Source of the DNA: Luteolibacter sp. Y139
GTDB taxonomy: Bacteria; Verrucomicrobiota; Verrucomicrobiia; Verrucomicrobiales; Akkermansiaceae
Direction of reading: 5' to 3'
Assembly: GCF_038066715.1 (NCBI RefSeq)
Contig: NZ_JBBUKT010000002.1
Coordinates: forward strand, 434,001-498,000
Length of the DNA: 64,000 nt
Part shown: positions 56,971 to 64,000 of the stretch, piece after piece
Layout of the letters: the number at the start of each line of letters is the position of its first letter
How positions within the stretch are numbered: position 1 is the stretch's first letter
The notes under the pieces: generated by a model
Seen by the model: the letters and a program-made list of their open reading frames with translations, nothing else
Database searches by the model: none
Told to the model about the DNA's origin: nothing
Translations under genes and position numbers: made by a program

Positions 56971-59154
56971 CTACTTCACCTCCGGGGTGCCTGTCAGCTT
57001 CGCGATGTGGCTTTCCATCACCTTGGCCCAGATTTCGTAGCCCACGTCGTTCGGGTGGAGGTAGTCGGGCATGATTTCCTTGGCGAGGACGTTGTCGCCG
57101 TCGAGGAAGGCGTCGCTCATATCGAGGTATTGGATGCGGTCGCCGTCCGCGAAGTTCTTGATACGGGCATTGATCTGTTCATTGAGCTGGCGAAGGCCGT
57201 CTTCCGGTTTCGGGGCGCGCGGGAAAATGGAGAGAAGGAGGATTTTGGCGTTCGGCTTGCGGTCCTGAAGGAGGTCGAGGATCAGCTTGATGCCGTCGGC
57301 GGTCTGCTCCGGCGGGTCCTGGCGGTGGCCGGTGTTATTGGTGCCGATCATCAGGACGAAGAGCTTGGGATCCACGTTCTCCAGTTCGCCATTCATCAGG
57401 CGCCACAGGACGTGCTCGGTGCGATCCCCGGAGAAGCCGAGGTTGAGGGCTTTCCGGTTGCCGTAGTATTTGTCCCAGGCTTCCTTGCCTTTGCCTTCCC
57501 AGCCCTGGGTGATGGAATCGCCGATGAAGACGAGGTCGTGGCCGCCTTCCTTGGCGAGCTTCACCTTGTTCTCGTGGCGGGGTTTCCACCAGTTCTCGTT
57601 GAAGCGGGTGGCCGGGATGGTCGATGGGCTCACGTGGTAGTCGCGGCGCTCCTGCTCGTAGGTCTTCTTCATCTCCTCCAGCACGGTCGCGTAGGCGGGA
57701 TCGTCGTGGACGGATTTCAGTTCCTGCGGATCCTTTTCGAGATCGAAGAGGTTCCACTCCTTGGTGGAGGGGAAATACATCAGCTTGTAGCGGTCGGTGC
57801 GGACGCCGTCGTGCGGGGCGACGTGGTGGGTGCGCTCGCCACTATAGAAATAGTAGATCGCTTTCCGCCAATCGGCCGGCGTCTCGCCCTTCAGCACGGG
57901 CAGCAGGCTCTTGCCCTGGATGCCGGCGGGGATGGGGACGCCGGCGGCTTCGAGGAAGGTCGGGGCGTAGTCAATATTCTGGATCAGTGTCTGATTGCGG
58001 GTGCCGGGCTTCACGACGCCGGGCCAGCGGGCGATGAAGGGCATCGAAAGGCTTTCCTCAAACATCCAGCGCTTGTCGAACCAGCCGTGCTCGCCGAGGT
58101 AGAACCCTTGGTCGGACGAATAGATCACCAGCGTGTTCTTCGCGAGACCGGTCTTGTCCAGGTAGTCGAGCACGCGACCGACGTTTTCATCCACGGCGCG
58201 GACGCAGCGCAGGTAGTCCTTCACATAACGCTGGTATTTCCAGCGGGTGACGTCGTCGGGCTTGAGCTTGCCAGCCTTCATGTCGGCGAGGAAGGCCTCG
58301 TTTTCCGGGTCGCGCACCTCGTCCCAAGCTTGCTTCTGCTCGTCGGTCATGCGGCGGTATTCGCCGTTGGGGCTCTCGCTGGTGAAGAAGTCAGGATACT
58401 GGTTCTCGCCCTTGAACTTCATGTCGGCACCCCAGGAGAGGTTTTTGGCGACCATCATCTGCTGCTCCTTGAGGGTGCTACTACGCCCCTCGTAATTGTC
58501 GAAAAGCGTGGCGGGCTCGGGGAAGCTGACCTCCTTGTAAAGCTCCATGTGCCGGAGGGCAGGCATCCAATTGCGATGCGGAGCCTTGTTCTGGCACATC
58601 AGCACGAAGGGCTTTGACTTGTCCCGGCTCTCCAACCAGGCGATCGCCTTGTCGGTGATGATGTCGGTGCAGTAGCCTTCTTCATGCTTCCGGCCCTCGG
58701 GACTGATGAAGTCGGGGTTATAGTAGTTCCCTTGCTCGGGAAGGATGTCCCAGTGGTCGAAGCCAGTCGGGTCGGTGGCGAGGTGCCACTTTCCGATGAT
58801 CGAGGTTTGGTAGCCGGCTTTCTGAAGGAGCTTGGGGAAGGTCGTCTGGCTGCCATCGAAGCGGGAACCGTCATTGTCAGGGAAGCCATTGATATGGCTG
58901 TGCTTGCCGGTGAGGATGGTGGCGCGGGAAGGGCCGCAGATCGAATTCCCGCAGTAGGAGCGGGTGAAGACCACGCCGTCCTTCGCGATGCGGTCGATGT
59001 TCGGCGTGGGTGCCAGGTCCTTCAGCGGGCCGCCGTAGGCGGAGATGGCATTCAGAGCATGGTCATCGGAGAAGAGGAACAGGATATTCGGCTTGTCCGC
59101 GGCGAAAAGCGCGGGGGCCAGGGCGAGGGCGGCAAGCAGGAGCAACGGGCGCAT
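56971..59154 (-). CDS. secreted sulfatase fused to an SGNH (GDSL) hydrolase domain
   Basis: 727 residues. Signal peptide (MRPLLLLAALALAPALFA), then a type I sulfatase domain (about 20-480): NILFLFSDDHALNA metal site, CGPSR at 73-77, whose cysteine is converted to formylglycine, and a later GKWHL. A linker follows, then an SGNH hydrolase domain (about 520-720): VFIGDSITQGW (Ser near 546), GFSGDRTEHVLWRL, MIGTNNTGH and the catalytic Asp/His in DYLHPNDVGY. This should remove sulfate and acyl/acetyl esters from one polysaccharide. Start at 59152-59154; the longer frame before it has no signal. Anaerobic or aerobic sulfatase maturase is not seen nearby. Confidence 0.94.
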   Translation of the reverse strand: MRPLLLLAALALAPALFAADKPNILFLFSDDHALNAISAYGGPLKDLAPTPNIDRIAKDGVVFTRSYCGNSICGPSRATILTGKHSHINGFPDNDGSRFDGSQTTFPKLLQKAGYQTSIIGKWHLATDPTGFDHWDILPEQGNYYNPDFISPEGRKHEEGYCTDIITDKAIAWLESRDKSKPFVLMCQNKAPHRNWMPALRHMELYKEVSFPEPATLFDNYEGRSSTLKEQQMMVAKNLSWGADMKFKGENQYPDFFTSESPNGEYRRMTDEQKQAWDEVRDPENEAFLADMKAGKLKPDDVTRWKYQRYVKDYLRCVRAVDENVGRVLDYLDKTGLAKNTLVIYSSDQGFYLGEHGWFDKRWMFEESLSMPFIARWPGVVKPGTRNQTLIQNIDYAPTFLEAAGVPIPAGIQGKSLLPVLKGETPADWRKAIYYFYSGERTHHVAPHDGVRTDRYKLMYFPSTKEWNLFDLEKDPQELKSVHDDPAYATVLEEMKKTYEQERRDYHVSPSTIPATRFNENWWKPRHENKVKLAKEGGHDLVFIGDSITQGWEGKGKEAWDKYYGNRKALNLGFSGDRTEHVLWRLMNGELENVDPKLFVLMIGTNNTGHRQDPPEQTADGIKLILDLLQDRKPNAKILLLSIFPRAPKPEDGLRQLNEQINARIKNFADGDRIQYLDMSDAFLDGDNVLAKEIMPDYLHPNDVGYEIWAKVMESHIAKLTGTPEVK

Positions 59155-59261
59155 GGGGTGGAGGATACGGAATGAAGTCGTGAATCTGGCAAGTGCAAGC
59201 GAGTGGTCCGGACAAGCGACCATTTGACGAAAGCGGGCAGCGTGGCTTTTCTTATCAGACT

Positions 59262-59702
59262 ATGACATACGTTCCTCTCATTAGCACCGGCACCGCCGGT
59301 CCGCTTGGCGTGCTCCACCTGCCCCGGCTTTGGCTCAAGGTGTCGCTTGAGGCCCGCGGCATGCTGGCCGATGGCTACCCTGGAGCGGGCAAGGGCTACG
59401 ACCAGATGGTCATCGATGGGCTGGGCCTCGAGCGCGAGGCCGTGATTTCCTACATCTCCAGCGAGCGTCCCACCTACCCGCAGTTCGAAGCCTGGGTGAA
59501 GGCTCAGCCGGGCGCGAAGCTTGATGCCGCCACGATCAAGGCGCTCAATTCCTCCATTCTCGGTTACATCCACTCGGATGAGACGCGGAAGAAGGTCATG
59601 GCCGCGAATGGCCTGCCAGACGACGTCAATGCACCGAAAGACGCGGTGAGTATCAACAACTTGGACGACTGGCAGGAATTCCATGCCGCGGTCCTGAAGT
59701 AG
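59262..59702 (+). CDS. DUF5069 family protein
   Basis: 146 residues: PLGVLHLPRLWLKVSLEARGML, YDQMVIDGLGLEREAVISYI, then FEAWVKAQPGAKLDAATIKALNSSIL and DETRKKVM. This matches the DUF5069 pattern found mainly in Verrucomicrobiota and Planctomycetota. Soluble, no signal. Start at 59262; an earlier in-frame ATG at 59193 lies in the divergent leader. Transcribed away from the sulfatase (107-base interval). A strong terminator lies just after it. No activity known. Confidence 0.82.
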   Translation: MTYVPLISTGTAGPLGVLHLPRLWLKVSLEARGMLADGYPGAGKGYDQMVIDGLGLEREAVISYISSERPTYPQFEAWVKAQPGAKLDAATIKALNSSILGYIHSDETRKKVMAANGLPDDVNAPKDAVSINNLDDWQEFHAAVLK

Positions 59703-59722
59703 GTGCACCCTAGAGAATTAAA

Positions 59723-59770
59723 GGGGTAATGCGCAAAACCGGGGACGCCCTGCGCATTACCTCATTTTCT
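59723..59770 (+). terminator. intrinsic terminator after DUF5069 gene
   Basis: 11-pair perfect stem GGTAATGCGCA (59725-59735) with TGCGCATTACC (59751-59761), extended to 13 pairs with one wobble, loop of 15 bases, followed by the T-rich ATTTTCTT. Confidence 0.85.
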
Positions 59771-59804
59771 TCGGCCTCCATTTGCCGCTCTATCTCAGTT
59801 ATCC

Positions 59805-61199
59805 ATGACGGTTACCGCACCCCGCCTTTCTGAATTGCCCGTCTCCTGCGTTCCGGTGCTCGATCCGGACTTCCTGCCCGCCGTCCTCTGGAACCGTGCT
59901 TACCGTGAGATGGCCGCTGGTGGACGGATGCTGGAGCTCGCGCTGGTCCGTCAGGATGGGACGGCCTTCCGTTGGTCCTCGCCGGTGCTGGCAAATACTC
60001 CGGAAAACGTCCCGCTGACGCTGCGCTACATCGAGCGCGTGCTGAAATTCCTGCTCTGGCAGAAGGGTGGCAGCCGCGTGCTGATCGCCGGTGCGCCGGA
60101 GCTGGTGCCCGCACTGGAGGAGATCTATGGGCCGGGTGGGGCACGTGAGTTCGACTGGGCTTTCATCGGCACGAAGATCTTCGGTGAGCCGCTGAGTTTT
60201 ACCGCGGTGGAGGTGGCTGATTTACCCTCCGAGTGCGGCGACGCGATGGCTCTGGGCCGTCATCTGGATGGTTGCCGCATCGGCTTCGACCTCGGTGGCT
60301 CGGACCGGAAATGCGCCGCGGTGATCGATGGCGAGGTGGTTTTCTCAGAGGAGATCGTTTGGGATCCCTATTTCCAGAGCGACCCGGCGTATCACATCGA
60401 GGGCGTGCAGGACTCGCTGCAACGCGCCGCCGCGCATCTGCCGCGGGTGGATGCGATCGGTGGCAGCTCGGCTGGCGTGTATGTGAACAATGAGGTGCGC
60501 GCCGCTTCGCTATTCCGGGGCGTGAGCGAGGCGGACTTCGAGAGCCGGATCAAGGGTATGTTCCTGGAGCTGAAGGATCGGTGGAGTGGTATTCCTTTCG
60601 AGGTCGTGAACGACGGCGAGGTCACCGCGCTCGCCGGCTCGATGGCACTCCAACAGAATGCCGTGCTGGGCGTGGCCATGGGCACCAGCGAGGCAGCCGG
60701 CTATGTGGATCCCGGCGGCTCGATCCGCCCGTGGCTGAATGAGCTCGCTTTCGCGCCGGTGGACTATCGTGAAAATGGTCCGCGCGACGAGTGGAGCGGC
60801 GATGAAGGTTGCGGCGTGCAATTCTTTTCGCAGCAGGGTGTGGCTCGGCTCGCCAAGGCTGCTGGCTTTGACTTCGGAACCATGCCTTTTCCCGAGCAAC
60901 TCGTGGAGGTGCAGACGGCGATGAAGGCGGGGGATGACCGGGCGCGGAAGATCTATCAGACGATCGGCACCTGCTTCGGGTATGCCATCGCGCACTATGC
61001 GGACTTTTATGAGATCGGCAGCCTGCTGATCCTTGGCCGTGTGACCTCGGGTGAGGGCGGTTCGATCATCATCGAGGAAGCCGAGAAGGTGCTGGCCACG
61101 GAGTTTCCCCAGCTGAGCATCCAGCTGGTGGTGCCGGACGAAAAGACCAAGCGCCACGGACAAGCGGTCGCCGCGGCGAGCTTGGCGGCATTGACTTGA
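59805..61199 (+). CDS. ROK-family protein (sugar kinase or regulator-like)
   Basis: 464 residues, longer than typical ROK kinases (about 300). The ROK/ASKHA core starts near residue 160: IGFDLGGSDRKCAAVIDGEVV (phosphate-1), VDAIGGSSAGVYVNN, VVNDGEVTALAGSMALQQN, LGVAMGTSEAAGYV (phosphate-2) and a C-terminal adenosine segment ILGRVTSGEGGSIIIEEAEK. The first 150 residues have no ROK match and could be a unique N-terminal domain; no winged-helix is seen there, which argues against NagC-type repressor. The usual CxCGxxGCxE zinc motif is not seen. Probably an atypical glucokinase-like enzyme. Confidence 0.82.
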   Translation: MTVTAPRLSELPVSCVPVLDPDFLPAVLWNRAYREMAAGGRMLELALVRQDGTAFRWSSPVLANTPENVPLTLRYIERVLKFLLWQKGGSRVLIAGAPELVPALEEIYGPGGAREFDWAFIGTKIFGEPLSFTAVEVADLPSECGDAMALGRHLDGCRIGFDLGGSDRKCAAVIDGEVVFSEEIVWDPYFQSDPAYHIEGVQDSLQRAAAHLPRVDAIGGSSAGVYVNNEVRAASLFRGVSEADFESRIKGMFLELKDRWSGIPFEVVNDGEVTALAGSMALQQNAVLGVAMGTSEAAGYVDPGGSIRPWLNELAFAPVDYRENGPRDEWSGDEGCGVQFFSQQGVARLAKAAGFDFGTMPFPEQLVEVQTAMKAGDDRARKIYQTIGTCFGYAIAHYADFYEIGSLLILGRVTSGEGGSIIIEEAEKVLATEFPQLSIQLVVPDEKTKRHGQAVAAASLAALT

Positions 61200-61268
61200 T
61201 TTGGAGTCAGTTTCTTTTTGCCCTGTCTCCGCTTGGAAGTTTGCGCCGGCCGCTCGTAGTATCCGGCC

Positions 61269-62816
61269 ATGAGTTCCGGCGATCCGAATCACATCGAAGG
61301 CCTGCGCCGCCCACCGTCGAAGGGGGGCTTTCCGTGGCTGCGGGCGTCGGCGTTCATCATCGTGGTCGCCGGTGCGATTCTTCCGTTCACGCCGCCCGGC
61401 CAGAAGATCCTCCGCGGCGTGAAGCATTTGGTCCAGTCACCGCCGCCGCCCGCGACCGTGGTGGAGAACAAGGTGGATGATACCCAGGACCGTATCCGCG
61501 ATGTGGAGGCCAAGCACCGCCAGCAGATGGAAGAGCTGGAAGCGAATTATCAACGGGACCTCGCCAGCCTGAAGAAGCAGGCAGAGGACGCCGAGCGTCG
61601 AGCCAATGCTCCGGAGGCCCCGCTCTCCGCCCACACCGCGCAGAATGGTGGCGATGTCCGCACGCTGCGCTCCGGCATTCCCTTCAAGTCCGAGGTGAAG
61701 GTCGACAAAGGCGGCATCGCTTCGATCGAGCGCAAGGACGACAACTCCTACACTGCCGAATACAAGCTCACCATCCGCGTGCCCGAGCCCTCGAAGACGC
61801 TGGAGCAACTGCAGACCGTCAATCCGCATCTCTCCAAGCTCCTGCCCGGGCTTCCGGGAATGATGGAAAAATCAGAAGTTTCCCGTTGGTTCTATGATCT
61901 TTATGATCGGAAGACGCGAAGCCTTCGGGAGGACGCCACGAAGCTCAACGAACTCCTGACCAAGCACAACTACTACGACTGCGAGACGATGCTCAATCTG
62001 ACGCATCCGCAGAGCGGACGAAAGATCTTCCTGCTCCAGGCAGAAATGGATGTGGTCTCCGATGGCTCCGATGGCGACCGGCTGCCGACGATGCCGGATG
62101 AGATTGTCAATTCCCCCAACTACCAGCCCTACACGAGCTACGGCTGGCCGAAGAAGACGACCACGGCGAACCCGATGATCGCAGGCTTCGAAAGGCGGAT
62201 CGCGAATGCCAACAAGGAGCTCGCCGGTTCTTCGACCGCCGCCGACCGCAAGGCCTGGCTGCGCACCCGGATTGCCGAGCTCAAGCGGGGTATCGACGAT
62301 ATGAAGGCGCGCAGCTTCCTGATCGCGGAGTATGACCCGTTCATCGTCATCCCTACCTCCCTCCTTTCCGGGCGGGAGCCGTTCTCGCCGAAGGTGGGCG
62401 ATTACGCCGTGGTGGTGCACGGGGAGAAGCTCTACCCGGCAATTGTGGGCGACGGTGGTCCGACCTTCAAGGTGGGGGAGGCTTCGTTGAGGATCGCGAA
62501 GCAGATCAATGCCCGGTCCTCATCCTACAGCCGGCCTGAGTCCGATCTCACGGTGACGTATCTGGTGTTTCCGGGATCCCGCGACGAGGCCAAGGGTCCG
62601 CCGGACTATGAGAAATGGCGCACTCGCTGCGAGGAACTGCTGAAGGATTGCGGAGGGCTGGGTGAAGGGGTGGAACTGTATCGCTGGGAGAATCTTTTGC
62701 CTGACCTTACACCGCCGACTCCCAATCCTGCGCCAACGCCTGCGGGGAATTCGGCCCCGCCCCCTGTGCCGGCACCTTCGGGGACACCGGAACCTGCGCC
62801 AGCTCCGGAACGCTAG
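61269..62816 (+). CDS. membrane-anchored GH75 chitosanase-like protein
   Basis: 515 residues. An N-terminal membrane helix (about 24-44, [19 protein letters not shown]) is followed by a coiled-coil (about 68-112) and a catalytic-like domain (about 150-475). Seen there: [53 protein letters not shown]. The Asp395 and Glu404 in [13 protein letters not shown] are nine residues apart, the spacing remembered for the fungal GH75 chitosanase catalytic pair. The C-terminal 40 residues are Pro/Ala-rich. It would face the periplasm. Family assignment moderately firm; chitosan as substrate is inferred only. Confidence 0.7.
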   Translation: MSSGDPNHIEGLRRPPSKGGFPWLRASAFIIVVAGAILPFTPPGQKILRGVKHLVQSPPPPATVVENKVDDTQDRIRDVEAKHRQQMEELEANYQRDLASLKKQAEDAERRANAPEAPLSAHTAQNGGDVRTLRSGIPFKSEVKVDKGGIASIERKDDNSYTAEYKLTIRVPEPSKTLEQLQTVNPHLSKLLPGLPGMMEKSEVSRWFYDLYDRKTRSLREDATKLNELLTKHNYYDCETMLNLTHPQSGRKIFLLQAEMDVVSDGSDGDRLPTMPDEIVNSPNYQPYTSYGWPKKTTTANPMIAGFERRIANANKELAGSSTAADRKAWLRTRIAELKRGIDDMKARSFLIAEYDPFIVIPTSLLSGREPFSPKVGDYAVVVHGEKLYPAIVGDGGPTFKVGEASLRIAKQINARSSSYSRPESDLTVTYLVFPGSRDEAKGPPDYEKWRTRCEELLKDCGGLGEGVELYRWENLLPDLTPPTPNPAPTPAGNSAPPPVPAPSGTPEPAPAPER

Positions 62817-62843
62817 CTGCTAGGGCTTCCCGGGGCTTGGCGC

Positions 62844-63929
62844 CTATGCCAGCTCACCGGCGATGGGATCCACGAGGGGTGAGCCCTCGCGGGTCAACAC
62901 CAAGGAATCGCCGCGCACCTCCGCCAGACCGTGATCTAACAGACGCTCGACCGCCGCGTTGTCTACCAACTTCAGCGGCACGCCTTCCACGGTGCGCAGC
63001 ATCAGCGCGATGCGTTCCAAGCGGCGTTGTTCAGCATCCAGCGATTCGCTTTCCACCACGGCATTGCCGAGTGAGCTGATCATGCGAACGTAGCCCGCAG
63101 TATCGGAGAGGTTCTTCGTCCGGATTCCGCCCAGTGTCGAAACGGCTGAGGGGCCGAGGCCAAGGTAGTCTTCGCCGCGCCAATAGCCGCGATTATGCGA
63201 GGAGTGGAAACCCGGCTGGGCGTAGTTTGAAGTCTCGTAATGCTCGAAGCCAGCAGCGCTCAGCAGATCGTGGGCGAGGAAGAACTGCGTGGCGTCGCGA
63301 TCCTCGTCGGCGTCCATGTCGCCACGCTTCAAGCCCTCGAAGAAGGCGGTGTCTTCCTCGTAGGTGAGATTGTAGGCGGAAATATGGTCCGGCTTCAGGG
63401 AGATCGCGGTTTCCACGGTCCGCCGCCAGTCGTCATGGGAGAGGCCGGGGATGGAGAACATCAGGTCGATATTCACGGCGGGCATCCCTGCTTCGCGGAG
63501 CACCTTCACCGACTCTGAGGCCTGCGCAGGATCGTGCTCACGTCCGAGTGTTTCCAACACGTGCGGCGCGAATGACTGGATGCCGAGCGAGACGCGGGTC
63601 ACTCCTAGCTCGCGGAAAAGTCGCGCCTTCGCCACATCGAAGGTGGCGGGATTCGCCTCCATGGTCACTTCATCTAGCGACCGGAGGTCCAGGATTTCGC
63701 CCAGCCCCCCGAAGAGCTTCCGGAGATGGGTGGGGGAGAGCATGGAGGGCGTCCCGCCGCCGAGGTAGAGCGTGCGCGGCTTTTCCTCCAAGCTGGCGAT
63801 CCTTCCTCGGGCTTCATCTAACAACGAATCAACGAACGCGCCGATGGGCGTGTCGCCCGGCGTGTGCTTGTAAAACGAGCAATACGGGCAGACCCGGTGG
63901 CAGAAGGGAATGTGGAGATAGAGGAGCAT
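62844..63929 (-). CDS. hemW: radical SAM heme chaperone HemW
   Basis: 361 residues. The radical SAM cluster motif is CHRVCPYC (Cys10, Cys14, Cys17, CX3CX2C) with no fourth Cys directly after, which separates HemW from coproporphyrinogen dehydrogenase HemN. Later motifs are YLGGGTPSMLS, EANPATF, RVSLGIQSFAPHVLETLGR, NIDLMFSIPG, and ETSNYAQPGFHSSHNRGYW. Old annotations call it oxygen-independent coproporphyrinogen oxidase-like. C-terminal part (about 300-361) is a winged-helix-like HemN_C domain. Transcribed leftward and convergent with the GH75-like gene. Confidence 0.95.
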   Translation of the reverse strand: MLLYLHIPFCHRVCPYCSFYKHTPGDTPIGAFVDSLLDEARGRIASLEEKPRTLYLGGGTPSMLSPTHLRKLFGGLGEILDLRSLDEVTMEANPATFDVAKARLFRELGVTRVSLGIQSFAPHVLETLGREHDPAQASESVKVLREAGMPAVNIDLMFSIPGLSHDDWRRTVETAISLKPDHISAYNLTYEEDTAFFEGLKRGDMDADEDRDATQFFLAHDLLSAAGFEHYETSNYAQPGFHSSHNRGYWRGEDYLGLGPSAVSTLGGIRTKNLSDTAGYVRMISSLGNAVVESESLDAEQRRLERIALMLRTVEGVPLKLVDNAAVERLLDHGLAEVRGDSLVLTREGSPLVDPIAGELA

Positions 63930-64000
63930 CGGGCCCGGCGGGCGGCGGAAGAGAGCACGCCCGCAGTGAGATGGCCAGTGTCCGGGCGCGAAATGCCCTT

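Noticed and set aside
57007-58617. Rightward open frame of 536 codons within the sulfatase gene
   Set aside because: Antisense to an unambiguous sulfatase-SGNH gene; translation is Val/Gly/Glu-rich without motifs.
59052-59708. Leftward open frame of 218 codons crossing the sulfatase start and the DUF5069 gene
   Set aside because: Its end reads the sulfatase signal peptide region out of frame; it is not a frameshift of either gene.

Overview
The window comes from a GC-rich bacterium of the PVC superphylum, most likely phylum Verrucomicrobiota and perhaps a Luteolibacter- or Haloferula-like member of the Verrucomicrobiales (the genus is a guess). The best taxonomic marker is a 51-residue Lys/Arg-rich protein at 13651-13806 that matches the small basic protein known from Chlamydiae and Verrucomicrobia. 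GYF_2/DUF4190 membrane proteins, a DUF5069 protein, secreted sulfatases and a pair of repeat-containing W-x-x-DP proteins fit the same lineage. Most of the window is ordinary chromosome with dense short operons, many joined by 4-base ATGA overlaps. I see no rRNA, tRNA, CRISPR array, insertion sequence or prophage.

Layout. 1-5.1 kb: pyrD (cut by the left edge), a putative lipoprotein, pheA-scpB, mgtE. 5.2-9.5 kb: HAD phosphatase, a small membrane protein, mpl, and a divergent aldo/keto reductase-TetR pair around a clear palindromic operator. 9.5-15.4 kb: coiled-coil protein, acs, rluB, the small basic protein, upp, rsuA. 15.4-20.1 kb: an atypical TPR-like gene, pyruvate carboxylase, a gene-poor 430-base stretch holding a candidate small RNA, and an IF-1-like protein. 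20.3-24.3 kb: lipoprotein, then tyrA-aroA-cmk-plsC. 24.5-31.4 kb: two overlapping verrucomicrobial repeat proteins, a Tat-exported metallo-beta-lactamase-fold protein, ilvA, and a eukaryotic-type hisA. 31.4-36.1 kb: a 980-residue LRR-Roc-COR (Roco) GTPase, then a CorA-like transporter overlapping a membrane-anchored M90 peptidase. 36.2-44.7 kb: fabV, three small membrane proteins, hisC, a 1060-residue zinc-ribbon/alanine-rich-helix/transmembrane protein, and mnmE.

44.7-50.4 kb is a carbohydrate catabolic cluster: two TIM-barrel sugar isomerase/epimerases, a mutarotase-fold protein, a two-cupin protein and a Gfo/Idh/MocA dehydrogenase, closed by a strong intrinsic terminator. 50.4-55.3 kb holds two proteins of unknown role, then an HscC-type Hsp70 beside a membrane-anchored J-like protein that lacks the HPD histidine. 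55.3-59.2 kb is a leftward unit of sulfatase-SGNH fusion, quinone-reductase-like MDR enzyme and PhyH-like oxygenase. 59.3-63.9 kb: DUF5069 protein with its terminator, a ROK-family protein, a membrane-anchored GH75-chitosanase-like protein, and hemW.

Pathway content is mainly aromatic amino acid (pheA, tyrA, aroA), histidine (hisA, hisC), isoleucine (ilvA), pyrimidine (pyrD, upp, cmk), lipid (fabV, plsC) and cell-wall recycling (mpl) functions. Magnesium uptake (mgtE, CorA-like), acetate and pyruvate entry (acs, pyc), and extracellular polysaccharide use (sulfatase, GH75-like, ROK, sugar cluster) complete it. The least explained items are the Roco protein, the giant helical membrane protein, the sugar cluster with its two-cupin protein, the HscC/J-like pair, the IF-1-like paralog and the candidate small RNA at about 19554-19674.
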